Assembly: GCA_025677825.1 (NCBI GenBank)
Contig: JAIXMO010000096.1
Span: 1 to 56,596, forward strand
DNA length: 56,596 nt
Origin: Helicostylum pulchrum
Taxonomy: Eukaryota; Mucoromycota; Mucoromycetes; Mucorales; Mucoraceae
Direction of reading: 5' to 3'
Shown here piece by piece: positions 23,176 to 35,329 of the stretch (position 1 is the first letter of the stretch; every line of letters starts with the position of its first letter). The position numbers and the translations under genes are program-made. A model generated the notes under the pieces. The model saw nothing but the letters and a program-made list of their open reading frames with translations, searched no databases and was not told where the DNA came from.

Positions 23176-24264
23176 TTAAAGTTTACAAATGTACTCTCTA
23201 AACATTTTTAAGATGCCTCTTCTCCATTGATCCTTACAGGCTTTATCTACACGCCCAATATCATTACCAATAGCATTCCAATCAAATGTAGCCATAATAT
23301 CTAAAGATTTGTGTCTTACGACTGCTTCAAATAACTCTTTTTTTTCTTTGGTTGTCCATCGAGGCTTTTCAGAATGCCTATTTCCTTTACTTTCCGAGGC
23401 TGCCACCTTTTTTATTTGCGTCGTAGGGGTATATCCACTCGAAGAAGAAGAAGGTTTATACACACTTCCGTCGTCGTCATCATCATCATCATTATCACTT
23501 TCAGTTTCTTGCGTCTCTACACTATCCGTATTACTTTGACTTTCATGCTCCTTCGTAGTAGTAGGTTCATTTTCAAACTCTGGGCGACACGGTTGTTTTA
23601 AACAGTCAAAGAAGGAGTCCGGATCATTTTGATAAGCGAGATTTTGATGGTCCCGTAAAGAAGACTGCAAGTTTAATAACCCGTGTTCAGGGGTTTGACT
23701 CTTATTGTGCTGATTCAGTAACGCGAGTGAAATAATCGAGTTTTTTCTCGCATAAGGATGAGTAGCTAAAGCACGGACATGCCTACCGGAAAAACCTGCA
23801 CGTGGTGATGGTGGTGGTAAAACATTGGTACTACTACGTCTTTGGTGGTGATGTGATAAGGGGTACTGGGCAATCATATCCTTTATAGGTGGCAGTGTAA
23901 CTTTTTGCTTACTTTTTTGAGGAGAATAAATGAGCTGATTTGAGCGTCTTGCATAGTTAAAATCTTGGTGATGGTAGTACGCACGGTTTTCAAGAGGTTT
24001 CATAGATTGTGAACTGACATATGATAATTTAGGAAGTCTATTCATTTCTTGATTAAATCGGGGATTGATTGATGAATCAAAAGGTGGAGGAATACAGTAA
24101 TTTGATTGAAGTATGAGATTAGGATTGGCGTTTGGGTGTAACTCTGGCGTAGTTAATATAGAATTGGAATCCGACTTTGGGCTATCACCCGAGTCACAGT
24201 CGCGAAGAGCTAATAAGCCTTGAATTGCAGAGTTCTTTTGAGTATCTTTAGTTAAATCTGACAT
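23176..24264 (-). CDS. Myb/SANT-domain transcription factor
   Basis: Single-exon, 362 residues from MSDLTKDTQKN at 24264. An in-frame ATG upstream (24384) would add a hydrophobic low-complexity stretch and is rejected. The last 60 residues form one Myb/SANT repeat: RWTTKEKKELFEAVVRH, FDWNAIGNDIGRVDKACK, QWRRGILKMF, with the spaced tryptophans W/W/W of the fold. The rest is disordered: proline/serine/histidine-rich, with an acidic DNDDDDDDDG run followed by a serine run. A sequence-specific DNA-binding role is inferred from the single repeat. Target unknown. Confidence 0.85.
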   Translation of the reverse strand: MSDLTKDTQKNSAIQGLLALRDCDSGDSPKSDSNSILTTPELHPNANPNLILQSNYCIPPPFDSSINPRFNQEMNRLPKLSYVSSQSMKPLENRAYYHHQDFNYARRSNQLIYSPQKSKQKVTLPPIKDMIAQYPLSHHHQRRSSTNVLPPPSPRAGFSGRHVRALATHPYARKNSIISLALLNQHNKSQTPEHGLLNLQSSLRDHQNLAYQNDPDSFFDCLKQPCRPEFENEPTTTKEHESQSNTDSVETQETESDNDDDDDDDGSVYKPSSSSSGYTPTTQIKKVAASESKGNRHSEKPRWTTKEKKELFEAVVRHKSLDIMATFDWNAIGNDIGRVDKACKDQWRRGILKMFREYICKL

Positions 24265-24683
24265 TGATAATAAAGTAAAAAAAAAAGAGATGAGAGATTT
24301 TATTTTTTTATATATAGGCATATTTATATTGAAATATGTATTCCTTGACAGAAAAAAAAAGACAAAGGAGTAAAGTAATAACAACGGGATAAAAAGAGCT
24401 CAATTAGAAAAAGCTCATTGTTGGTATATAAGAGTAGCTCATCTTTTTATTATAAAAACTTGAATGAACCAGTTAAAAAAAAGAAGAAGATATGTAACAT
24501 TAAAAAGCGATAACATAAACATACATTGAATATAGATAATGAAAGTCAAAAAAAAAAAACATTGACGGGCTGAAAATCAATACTTGATTTATGCAAGTAA
24601 TAACAGTACATAAATTTATTATTTTAGCAGAAAAAAAAAAAAGTAGTGTTATTATTATCTAATTTAGGGGGGTGGGGGTGGTA
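24265..24683. other. Promoter of the Myb gene and 3' flank of the transporter
   Basis: 420 bp of A/T runs. It contains purine-rich runs but no further gene. The transporter is transcribed towards it from the right. Confidence 0.35.
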
Positions 24684-26352
24684 TTATGCAGTTTCTGTGT
24701 TTGTCAAACGACTAATATTAAAAGTGAGACAAACAGTCATGACAAAGATTCCATACAGTGCAAGTAAGACAGCAATGATCTTTCCAGGTTTCCATGGATC
24801 ATTCTCATGAATTTTATAATAAAATAATCCGGGCAATATAAATGAAATTGTGGTTGATCCAGTAGCTCCAACAAAGGACAATACCTAAAATTACATAAAA
24901 CTATTAGGGCACATACACGCACACACTATATATTAAACAAAAACAATAAAATTACCAAATCCAATTGTGTTACAGTGATAGCTGCAACATAACTGAGTAT
25001 TAAAATCATGGTTGTCATGGCAAAGTATTTAAATGGAGAAGGTGGAGGTGGAACTTTAAATCCTCGGTAACTAGGTGATCCCCATGCCAACACTTTATCA
25101 AGTGAAGCTCTACATGGATGTGCTTGTAAGGGGTAACTAAATATAACAAGAATAACAATAGCAAGACGTCCACCTGCTACGAAAAAACTTGGCGGATCTT
25201 TGTATGATATTACTAAATTATGAATTACAATAAAAAAAGGATGTGTTACTTACATTCCATAATCAGGTTTCCTCGAACATCTTTACCGAAACTCAAGTAA
25301 CCGAATATAGCAATTCCTTCATAAATAAAAGCAGAACTACCAATAGAAGTAGTTATTACTCTTGTAATCGATTCTTTACTGTTATCTTTTAATTCATTAT
25401 AAACCGAAAAAATCTGGCATTTGTATTAATATAAAGAAATCCCAAAATTAAAAATACTTTTTTTTTTGACTTACATTTTGGTGACACGTAAAAGCAAATA
25501 CAAACACAGGTAAATGACCTAATATACTTGTTGAAAAACTAGCTATTTCAATGGCATCGATAGGAGGAGGAGGATAATTTGGAGAATAATAATGGTATAC
25601 AACGATAACACAAAGGTATATAACAGCCACTAGAGATATTAAACTAGTGTACTTAAGAGAGTCCAGCTTTCTTAAAAAACTTAAAGGTAATACAAGCGTA
25701 ATCATAAATACTGTAATCCAGAAACGTCTATCCGTTAAGAAATATGCCTGATCGTTATTTGATAACGAACTAATCACTTGTGGCATTAAATCTCCAATAA
25801 TGATTAAATAAGAAACTGCTACCCCAAAGCATTTAATAGCAATAGCCAGGTCAAATAACACTGCTACTTTGGGCCATGTAAGTTTTGATATCGCAAAAAA
25901 CGATGCATTTCGTCCTTCTATTCGTGATGCACAACTAGACAAAAAATATAATCCTGTTCCAGAAGCTAGTGCTGAGAATAAAATCAATACAATACCAGGT
26001 AAAATACCAACGGAAGCCATAGCGGAAGGCTATACGTAAAAGCCAGTTAGTTATTTTTTTTATTTTCTTTGCATCGCAAAACTGCTTTTTTACGTACCAT
26101 CGCTAGCATACCTGTTCCCAAGATGGTATTCGCCAAGTTAATCACACAACTACCTGGTGTAGCTGTTGCATGTTGTTGCTCGTATTCTTCACGGACATTA
26201 ATCGTCGTAATAAGCGATTGTGCTTCTAAGTTTTGGTTTGGAGGTGGTAATAAGTTTAAAGTGGAAGGAGTGTGTTCTAAACGGTACTCATCAGTGCTCA
26301 AGTTGAGCGATGAACCTCCATCGTCATCTATAGGTCGATATTTGGCCACCAT
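24684..26352 (-). CDS. Vacuolar amino-acid transporter, AVT/AAAP family, with an apparent frameshift
   Basis: Multi-pass amino acid/H+ antiporter family. Exons 26352-26098, 26029-25475, 25413-25254, 25198-24956 and 24884-24684. It starts MVAKYRPIDDDGGSSLN. Family motifs: INLANTILGTGMLAMPSAMA (first helix), KCFGVAVSYLIIIGDLMP, FVFAFTCHQN, GNLIMEYPPSF and FSYPLQAHPCRASLD. The membrane block GRLAIVILVIF is immediately followed by a TAG unless one T is removed from the TTTT run (forward AAAA at 25139-25142); then SYPLQAHPCR follows at once. So one extra base, real or an assembly error, breaks the frame. About eleven membrane segments are visible. Likely AVT5/6/7-like exporter; the substrate is inferred. 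Confidence 0.85.
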
Positions 26353-27151
26353 TTTTTTTTAAAAAAAGGGTTCTGTGTGTAATGTGTTTGTATACGTGTA
26401 CGTATTCTAAGTCAAGAAAGGATTACAAAAACGCCGTAAAAGGTAGGCAAGCGATCAAAAAAAAAATATTTTTTTTTTAAAAAAGCGCTACTTTTTTCTC
26501 TTACTTTATTTCCGAGATCGTCTGCTAATAAAATATCATATTTAGGAGTGCCCAGTAGTAAGTGGTACGTAAAAAGGATAAGGAGGAGTAGGAGGAGGAG
26601 GAGGAGCTTAAAGGAAAAAGAGGAATACGAGAATTGGTAATAAATATGATAATATGCTATGAGTCAGCAATATAGTAATACTTGAAAAGCTGGATAAGAT
26701 AATAAATTAAGTGCTCACTTTCATATGATGAAAAAGGGATAAACTTCTATTTCCCCATTTTTATCCAAAAATAGTATCCAAGTGTAGCACAAGCATATGA
26801 AAGCCATAATATATTTCATTTCTACTTAAAACCGCAAATGTCATGTCATAATTTAATCGAAACAACTTTTAATTTTTTTTTTATACCGTGTGCTATTATT
26901 TAATCCCTTCATACATCTTTTTTTTATAACGTGGCGGCTTTTTTTTTTTGACGTTTCAAAAAAAAAAAAAAAAAAAAAAAAAGAGTTAGTCCCTGTTGCC
27001 ATGGATTACAACGCACGTTACAAGTATAAAATTCGTGTAACATTTAATAAAAAATATAGAAAAATAATATAAAAAGACGAGGATACAACTTGTCTTTTTT
27101 TTTTTTTTTTTTTTTTTACTTACTTTTTTAATATTATTCGAAAAAAAAAAC
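26353..27151. other. Divergent promoter region of the transporter and zinc-knuckle gene
   Basis: AT-rich, with T/A palindromes (26353-26367, 26471-26487), a purine run of GGA units (26580-26609), an A-run at about 26959-26982 and a T-run at about 27096-27117 shortly before the next ATG. A 23-codon ATG frame at 27000 was not accepted as a gene. Confidence 0.4.
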
Positions 27152-27371
27152 ATGCCTTGTTACACCTCTTTAAAAGCTTCTACTACTGAAATCTCTAAAA
27201 ATGAGCCAAAACTTGAATTAGTTCTACACGATAATGGAACCGGCAAGAACTGTCTTATATGTGGTTCTTTTGTACATATGACAAGAGTAAGTTTTTTTAG
27301 ATTTTCTTTTATTATTAAAAATCCATTAATTAACATTTTATTACTTTCAGAACTGTCCAGTTTCTCCTTAG
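27152..27371 (+). CDS. 51-residue CCHC zinc-knuckle microprotein, two exons
   Basis: Exon 1 (27152-27286) and exon 2 (27351-27371) are joined by a standard GTAAGT...TTTCAG intron. The join yields C-x2-C-x4-H-x4-C: CLIC, GSFVH, MTRNC. The last cysteine is supplied only by exon 2, which then ends after PVSP. Exactly this spacing defines the retroviral-type CCHC zinc knuckle that binds single-stranded nucleic acid. The first 30 residues are polar with no known domain. No homologue is recalled. The canonical splice sites and perfect knuckle spacing argue that it is real, but so small a gene needs transcript support. Confidence 0.6.
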
Positions 27372-28714
27372 AAAATATCTTTATTATCTGATAAAGACCC
27401 TCACTTCATACTAGAACACTCAAACAATATATACGCATACCTCTTTTTTCTTTCTTTCTTTCTTTCTTTAAACATTAATCACTCCCCTTTTTAATAGACA
27501 CATTATATTATATATCATTTAGAACCCTTTTAAGCTATTATGCCAAATTTACCCTTTTCTTTTTAAAAAAATAAAAAATTAAACTATGATCTCTCGCACG
27601 GAACACTCTTTGACGTCACAGTGATCTACTCTTTTTTTTAAAAAAAAAACTGTTCATCTTATTCTTCGGAAGTAAAGAGATCAAGATTCAATGCATGTGT
27701 ATGTATGAGTCAGCTGTTTAATTTCATGGGTTCCTCTTTACTAAAAGAAATTATAAAAAAAATAAAATCAGACGACCTTAATCCCTAAACATCCCTATTG
27801 TTTACGCCTATTCGCGTGTAAATATTTGTCAGCTTTCAAAAAAAAAAAAAAAAAAAACTTCTTGAAGACAAATCATCCCAAGGGACGCGGATGTTATTAA
27901 TTGTAACACAAGGGACGCAGGGTGTGTTGAAGTTGTCCTACTCTATATATCCGTCCTTTATTATTCTTCAATGACATCAAGTCCGTTCGGAAGGAGCTGG
28001 TGTACAAATCGAATGACATAGCTTGTCTATGAATCCGTTAATGTCCATTTTTGAGCGGCTAGAGCCGTAACATAAAAACCGCAATAAAAATAAAAAAGAG
28101 AATCGGGAACTGTAATATTTAACTTAAAAAAAAACGTGCGTCTGCAGATTAAAATCAGAGCCATGGGCAAGAGCAAAAGTACACTTTTATGGTCTTTTGT
28201 GTCATATAAAATTCGTCATAAAAACCTGGGAAAAAATATATATTAAACATGATTTACACTGTCAAAAAAAAAGGTACATATTAAACACCAAATGGACTTC
28301 TTTGCACCTATTGTATTATGTCAGGATTTTCTTTGTAGCAAATCAGTTGTGTTCTTTTAAGAGCAGTTCCCGATTCGAGTCACTACCCCGTACACTGCCT
28401 TAATTTATTTAATTTAACTGAATAAAGCCCGTTTTATCAACTTTTGACAGTACGAAAGTCCCAGGCACTTAATAAAAAAAAAGCGGGCTATTAATACCGA
28501 TTTTTTTTTTTTTCGAGTCTTACACCACTTTACATATATTACATAAAAAATATATCTGACCACTATCTACGTTTAAATAATTGGTCTAATTTTAGAAAAA
28601 GAAACAAATACTATGAGACCATCAAACGGATAATAATTTATAAAAAAAAAAAATTGTTTTTATTGAAATAAATTATTGTGTTAATAAATAAATAAAAAAG
28701 AGACTATCTCTCTT
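27372..28714. other. Gene-free interval
   Basis: AT-rich 1.3 kb between the zinc-knuckle gene and the chitinase stop. It contains T8A10 at 27632-27649 and an A-run at about 27838-27857. A 68-codon plus frame at 28197 is AT-driven and was not accepted. A repeated AAGGGACGC motif occurs at about 27889 and 27910. Confidence 0.35.
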
Positions 28715-30500
28715 TTAACAGGCACCGACATAAGTCCATGCAGCCCAATCAGGACCAGTGCTGGAAGGAGTTTCACCTTGAGTCCACCATTGAGCCTTGA
28801 AGAGCCCGCCGTTATACGTAACTTGCTTACCAGAATTATAAGCAGTAGCGACGTTGAATGCAGCAACACCATCACACTTTCCACCTGGGAGAGGAGTACC
28901 GGAAGTAGAAGCAGTAGTAGTGGTAGTAGTGGTAGTAACAGGAGAAGAAACAGATGCAGAAGCAGAACCAGTAGCAGTAGTAGTGGAGGAAACGGGAGGA
29001 ACGACACCGTTACGAACACCTTGCATAGCTTCAACCAATTCACCGTTATCCTGTTCAATACTCCAAGCAAACACACCAGCAAGCCCCTTTTCAACAGCCC
29101 AAGACGTCTTTACACCAACAGATACGGGATCATCGTACGTAAGGTACGTCTTCTTTGTAGGGTTATACAACCATGGCGTTTGCGTAATGGAATCAAAGTG
29201 ACGAACCCAAGGAGAAGCAGCTGTGACAGGAGTAGTAAGCACACCTTGAGAACGTAACGCGCTGTACTTCCATTGACCTGAAGCAGCAGACGAATCAGCG
29301 GGGCAGTAAGGGTTGGTCCAAGGTCCGTCATCCTTATCACCAAGAGGAGACGTAAGAGACGAGGGACTGTATTGCGTAGTAGGTGCAGTAGACCCAGTTA
29401 ATGTTTGAGAACGACCGTAGAAAGCAACACCACCAGCAAGCTTGTTGAACGGTACACCTGCCTTGTTCCAGTACTCAATACCTTCGACAAAACCCTTTTG
29501 GAACCCTTTACCCTTTTCGACACGGAAGGGACTATTGGGTCCAGTGACTGGTTCCCAGTTACCATTGACATCGAATGTCATCACATGGAAACGATCAACA
29601 TAAGGAACAAATGGAGATACATCCGTAGCATCCTCGGCTACAATGTATGTGTTAGTATATATATAGTGACAACAGAAAAAAAAAAAAAACTTACGTCCAC
29701 CCCAAGGAACAATACGAACAGCCATGGTGATTTCCTTGTAAGTGCTAGGAGACGCTTTATCTAAAGCAACACGGAGCTCTTTGACCAACAAAAGAAGGTT
29801 ATCAACATCGCTCCAGGAGACAGTATTACAACCGGGTCCAGCACCGTTAGGGTACTCCCAATCAAGATCAACACCGGCAAGATCAAACTTGGTGACCAAG
29901 TCAACGTTCCATTTGATGAACTCAGCACGACCAGCTGCAGAGGCAGCCATAGGACTGAACTTGGTTGAACCCGTCCAGCCACCAACACTGATGGTGACTT
30001 TAGTGCCTGCTGCTTTAGCAGCTTTTACAAGAGCAGGGAACCCGTATTCAACATCCTCTATTTTTTTTATACGTGTTAATATATCTAATAGTCTTATGTA
30101 TATGAAGTACTAACCACTCATGATTTCAGGATCTTCCCAGATGGGTACGTTACCAGCAACTTGAAGAGCGAAAGCTATAAAAAAAAAATTGAGCAAAAGG
30201 CATTTCTTTTTTAAAAAAAAAAACTGTATTTTTTTTACTTACCATAGTAAATATGAGTATATTTCTTAAAGTTGATCTTGGAAGGGAGGAAATCTTGATA
30301 TAACCAATTAGGGAAATAACTGAAATATGATGTCAATAATTTTTTCTGTATTAAAAAAACTTTTGCTCAAGTGCTTACCCAACAACAACACCAGAGTTTG
30401 CAGCTGCACGAGTTTCAAGGTTAATAGGAGAAGCCAAGACACCGTTGAAGCTGAACAAGACAGCACAAGCTGCACTTGCAAGGATTGTAGTAAACTTCAT
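28715..30500 (-). CDS. Secreted GH18 chitinase with C-terminal CBM5-type chitin-binding module
   Basis: Endo-acting chitin hydrolase for wall remodelling or nutrition. Exons 30500-30379, 30319-30243, 30174-30118, 30057-29695 and 29637-28715 join in phase to 513 residues. It starts with a clear signal peptide (MKFTTILASAACAVLFSFNG, cleaved near ASPINL). GH18 motifs: TISVGGWTGSTKF and the active site FDLAGVDLDWEYP, with catalytic Glu153 and both Asp present. Further conserved: DRFHVMTFDVNG, AGGVAFYGRSQ and GVFAWSIEQDNGEL. A Thr/Ser-rich linker, likely O-mannosylated, leads to a CBM5/12-like tail (YNSGKQVTYNGGLFKAQWW, TQGETPSS). Fully intact. Confidence 0.95.
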
Positions 30501-32347
30501 TACAAGAGAGTTTTTTTGAGTAAAGAAGAAAAATAACTTTTGAAAAAAACTTGATTTGCTTATATAGTTTTTTTTTTTAAAAAAAAACACGAGCACAACA
30601 AGGTTTTTTTTTCTGGTGCAACAATTTATTATAATCCTTTATAAAATATGAAAATTTATTATGTAAAGGGAGCAAAAGAGCTATTGTCAATGAACGTAAT
30701 ATTCTCGTGTTGCATAATGCAAACTTTTTGCGTGTAAACAGAAATTAATTCCTTTATTGTGCTACTACATGGAGCTCGATTATATAATAATAAAAAATTT
30801 AAAATTAAAATGAGGTAGGCCGTGAACTATTATAACCTATTATTTGAAGAGGCATCAGTGTTTTCTTTTATATGCACTTGACGCAAAGAAAAAAAAATCA
30901 CGGATGCGTAAGAAATTGTAGTCAAACATTTGAAAATAATACAGCCCTTCATCAATTGGTGGATGATGCGCTTTTTTTAATCACCAGGGCCTTACAGAAT
31001 TTTTTTTTTTTAATTTGCACAGAAATATTATATCATCAACTCTGACGAGTTTTTAGTAGTAAGGACTGAATGGATTTTTTTCGTATCAAGGGTTTTTTTT
31101 TTTTTTTTCTAAAGGGGGTCGAAAAAAAGGGGATCGAGTTCAACATTTTTTTTTCTTGCATGATGGTTACAAAGTGTTGGTAATCAACTATTGAACCAAT
31201 TTCCCCATGGAATATATCTACCCGCCTTTATTACTAGAAACAGTTGTATTGTAATGTAACCCACTAACTACACCTGACGCCTTTCCCCCCCCCTTTTTTT
31301 TTACTACACGTTCAAAATAAATAACAATAAACATTTACAAAATTCAAAACAAACAAACACTTTCAAATTAAAATTAAATGTTTGTTAAAGCATGTCCGCT
31401 ACTGTGGTCACGACAATATAATAGACTTTTGATCGGTTTGTGATCGACAACACTTGTACCATGTATAACCTGTGTAATAAAAAAAGTATCGTATTATCTA
31501 ATTATAACATAGTGAACCACATGAGTTTAATAATAAATTGTATGTTGCACTTTTTTTTAAAAAAAAATTGGGTATCAAAAAAGTGATCGAGTAAGGTAAC
31601 AAAGCGGAGTATGCAAGACGAAATAAGCCGTGGTAAATGATTACCATGGATTGCACAAATGGGTTTCACGTTACGATTATAAAAAAAAACGCATTTGCTC
31701 CCGAGCTTTGGTATAGTCTAAATGTAAAGTATAGTAGTAGTATCTCTTGTTAAAAAAAAGTCTTGATAACTAAAATATTACCTTTTTACATAATTATTTA
31801 ACAAAGATACTATTCCTAGATTATGTAGTGCTACCTAGAAGAAGGCCAAACATGATGTCATAATCATGAAGGGCTTTTTTTCGATGCATGTACTGGAGTA
31901 CGATTACATAAATGCGTGCCTATATCCAATTAAAAGAGGCATAAACAAGGGTTATGTTTTAACAAGTGTTTAATATTCTAATCGGACTACGATAAACCAT
32001 ACATTGACGTGGTTCCCTCACTTATTCCATACGGTTTAAAGCAATACAAAATGAGGTAACCTTGATTTTTGTTTGGGTTTGTGCGACAATTCATTTGTAA
32101 ATTAACCAAATCTAGCCAAAAAAATAAGTAAGCATTTGTGCAACATTTCATAAAAAAAAAGAGGAATGATACTTATTAAGAAGAAAAAAAAAAGACTTTT
32201 TTTTTAATTGTATAAATTCTATGTATAATAATGATACGACTAAAAGGCATATATAGTTGTTTTGAAACAGGTATTTTTTTTTTAAAAAATGTGATGTATA
32301 TATAGTAAGGTATTGAGGGAGAAACTTTTTTTTTTTTGGCAGGTTGA
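30501..32347. other. 1.8-kb gene-free interval
   Basis: Chitinase promoter side and downstream flank of alpha-actinin. Several T(n)A(n) tracts (about 30570-30586, 31551-31567, 32274-32288). A 22-codon frame at 31378 follows a leader-like sequence but shows no splice partner I can support. No RNA gene or repeat seen. Confidence 0.4.
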
Positions 32348-34990
32348 TTAATTAAACATTTCTTCTACATAAGTCTCATAATCGAACCCGTTTGACTCAT
32401 TTACCGCACTAATAGGCATGGTATTTTTCAAATAATCAATCATTCTCACCGGTATCTGACTCATTTTCAAATCGAGTTCCGTCACGTACGGTTTATCGCC
32501 AGCCATTGTTCTGAATGAATCCATGAGTTCACCCGGCGTAGTTTTATCTTCAGTGACCGACACCATGAACCGAATAAACTGCTCAAACGTAGCGTAATCC
32601 GAGTTTTTGGTAATACTATAAAACGCAATTTCAAGTTTATCATCGTCGTACACGATACCAAGGCTAGAAAGCGCGTACTTGAATTCAGACATTGATAAAG
32701 TATTTGTACAGTCTTTGTCAAAGAATCTAAACGTCTGTTCAAATTCTTCTAGTTGTGCTGGTGTAAGATTTGTCATATTACGAGAAACGATCTAGATAAT
32801 AAAGAATATAAGTTTCTTTTTTTTTACATATATAGCAAAATAAAAAACTTACTTGGTTTTGAATAAATGCACTTTTCATTTGTACGGCTTCTTTTACCAG
32901 GTCTAGACCAAAACTTAAATCTTCTAATGAATGAACCGTATAATCATTTTCTTCTGTATTTGCTTCAATGCACGCACTATCCAGCATTTGAATGATATTT
33001 AAAGACGCTTGCAACGGTTCAAACAACTTTGTTAAACTCTGCACAAGATCAAGCTGAGATTGAAGGCTTCCTTCCAGGTTGACCAGTTTTACCGAAATCG
33101 TATCCAATCTGTATTGAAAATCATTTGCTTCATCAGCGTAAGCCTTTCTTAACCCTTCTTTAATCCTAAAAGTTAAAACAGTTTTAATTATCTGTATAAA
33201 AAATAAATAAAGAGTTGAACTTACGCTCTAATTGTACTATTGATTCGGCGATAATAGTTGGCTTCCTTTTGTAATAATGATTTCCAAGTGTCATCAAGAT
33301 CTTGTAAGGTTAAACCATTAGGAGGATAATATGGTTTTAGGTTATATGTTTTTGCTTTTGTTTGGATATTTCCTAATAGAGCGCCAATGTTTTTCTTTTC
33401 AGCCACCCAAGATCTTTTTTCTGTGCTCTTGTAGATGTCAAATGTATTGCTTTTTTCCTTGGCGTCAAAATAGCTATCTGTTAATTGCGTATTATCCCAT
33501 TCTTCTTGAATAAATTCTACCGCTTCCATCAACTATGCATAGAATATGTTTGTCAATTATTTTTTTCTTTTACTTGTACTAGTAGTAGTTGTACAATATA
33601 AAAAACACTTACAGCACAAACACGTAATTCGTATTGATGTTCCATATCCCAAACAGAAGCTAAAACATCTGCAAATTTAGCGACTCTTCTTCCGGCTGTT
33701 TCAAACTCGTCTATTATTATCTTTAGTATTTTTATTTTTTTTACTTTTTACATGTTTTTTTTTTACCGCGAGCAGAAAAGGCATGAAAGTATTCGGCTAC
33801 ATAAGTCATGACAGATTTTTCATCTGGTTTTGATATGTCACACACATCTTCTACATCCAAAAGTTTCTATTGAGCAGTAAAATGTTTAGTATATAATACA
33901 TTACAAATTATGTTTTTGGAACTTACAGGAATGTTTAATTCTCTCGCTGCAATTTCAAATGCTAATGCGGTATTTCCATGTCTATCACTTTTATCCAAAT
34001 TATCAAAATCAATCAGCTCAGGGTGGTGATGATGAATTAAAGCACAACTAATTATAAAAGTTAAATATAAAACTAACAATGAATTTATATCACACTAAAC
34101 TAAACTAACAATGCTAAACCGTCAGTCCAACTATAGGTAAAATCACGAACATCAACATCTTCATAGTGCGCAGTTTTACGTTGACACCATAATAACAGAC
34201 CTTCTTTAGCATTTTTACCATCTTGACTAAAACATTTTGTTTGTTAGTATGATCAAAAAAAAGTATATATGTATCGCCATAATAGTTTTTACTTTATATC
34301 AGCAATGGTAAATCTTAAAATGATTATCCACAACATTCCCAGTACCAATTTAAGATTTTTATTCACGATATCTTCTGCTCCAATATTAGTCAATGCAACA
34401 CCTCTTAATTTAATAAAGTCGAGTGCTTTATTGACATTTTCCATCTTTTGAAAAATCATGCCTGGGCTTTGATTGAAAGGTCGTAACGATTCTCCTCCAA
34501 TAATTTCCTAATATTTTACTACTTGTTTAATATCTTTTTTTTTTTTTTTTTTTTTTTTAATAATGAAAAAAAGAAAGCCTTACAAGTAACTGAATCAATC
34601 GAACTCCATTTGCCAAGTCTTCATTCAAGTGAACAATATTTGGAATACTTTTCAGATCCAATTTATTATTTACCCTACAATCAAAAACAAATTTGTCAAC
34701 GTGTGCTACAAACAGCAACAACATCCGGTGTAGTTTTACCATTTTGTAAAAGCTAAAAAAGCAAAAAGTTGTCAAGTTCATTATCAATTTTACTTTTGTT
34801 TTTTACTGTTCAACTTACTTTTCTTTTGAATAAGTTCCCAAGCATTTACCATTTGCTTTTTTTCTATAAAAATGATTGCTTTTTACTTAAGTACTCGGAG
34901 CTTATTTTTTTTTTTTTTTGCTTAATTTTTACCCTCAAAGTTCTTTTTTAATGCCGTTTGACCAAAGTTTGATGTAGCGTAGACTTTCAT
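32348..34990 (-). CDS. Alpha-actinin
   Basis: Actin cross-linker of the contractile ring and cortical patches. Many short exons. It starts [19 protein letters not shown] at 34990. First calponin-homology domain: [36 protein letters not shown], then [20 protein letters not shown] and [12 protein letters not shown]. Second: [41 protein letters not shown] spectrin-like coiled segment follows ([26 protein letters not shown]), then a C-terminal calmodulin-like part with EF-hand [17 protein letters not shown], ending EEMFN. As in fungal alpha-actinins the rod is short. Exon phases checked at the 5' end (the joins around [12 protein letters not shown] and FTKWVNN) are correct. Confidence 0.92.
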
Positions 34991-35329
34991 TTTTTTTTTT
35001 TTTTATGTGTGTATAAAAGAAAGAAAGATAAAATAATAAAAAGATGCAAAAAGAGAAAATGCCTGCACATTTTGTTGTTTAAAAACAATGTTCCTTATTA
35101 GGAAGCCACATAAACAAACTTGTACTAAACTCCGAAAAAAAAAAGTGATGATGATCTTTCCGTAAAGTTGTATGATACATTGCTGAAGAATGACGACGAA
35201 ATGAACAAATAAATGTTGCTGTTGTCATCTCCCATTTTGAACTCCCTTGTATAAAAAATAAATCTGTATAAATTCCCCGGGTTATTTTTTTATTTATTAT
35301 TTTCCTCTTTACCCGTTCTTTAACATATC
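34991..35329. promoter_or_regulatory. Divergent promoter (alpha-actinin / membrane protein)
   Basis: 339 bp between divergent start codons. T-rich at both ends, with a T-run (34989-35004) next to the alpha-actinin ATG. No motif assigned. Confidence 0.4.

Noticed and set aside
24265..24384. Extending the Myb/SANT protein upstream to 24384
   Set aside because: The added residues are a Phe/Leu-rich translation of T-runs typical of the promoter; MSDLTKD at 24264 is the natural start.
28681..29257. Open frames of 137 and 159 codons overlapping the chitinase 3' end
   Set aside because: Alternative frames of the Thr/Ser-rich linker and CBM; the GH18/CBM frame is unambiguous.
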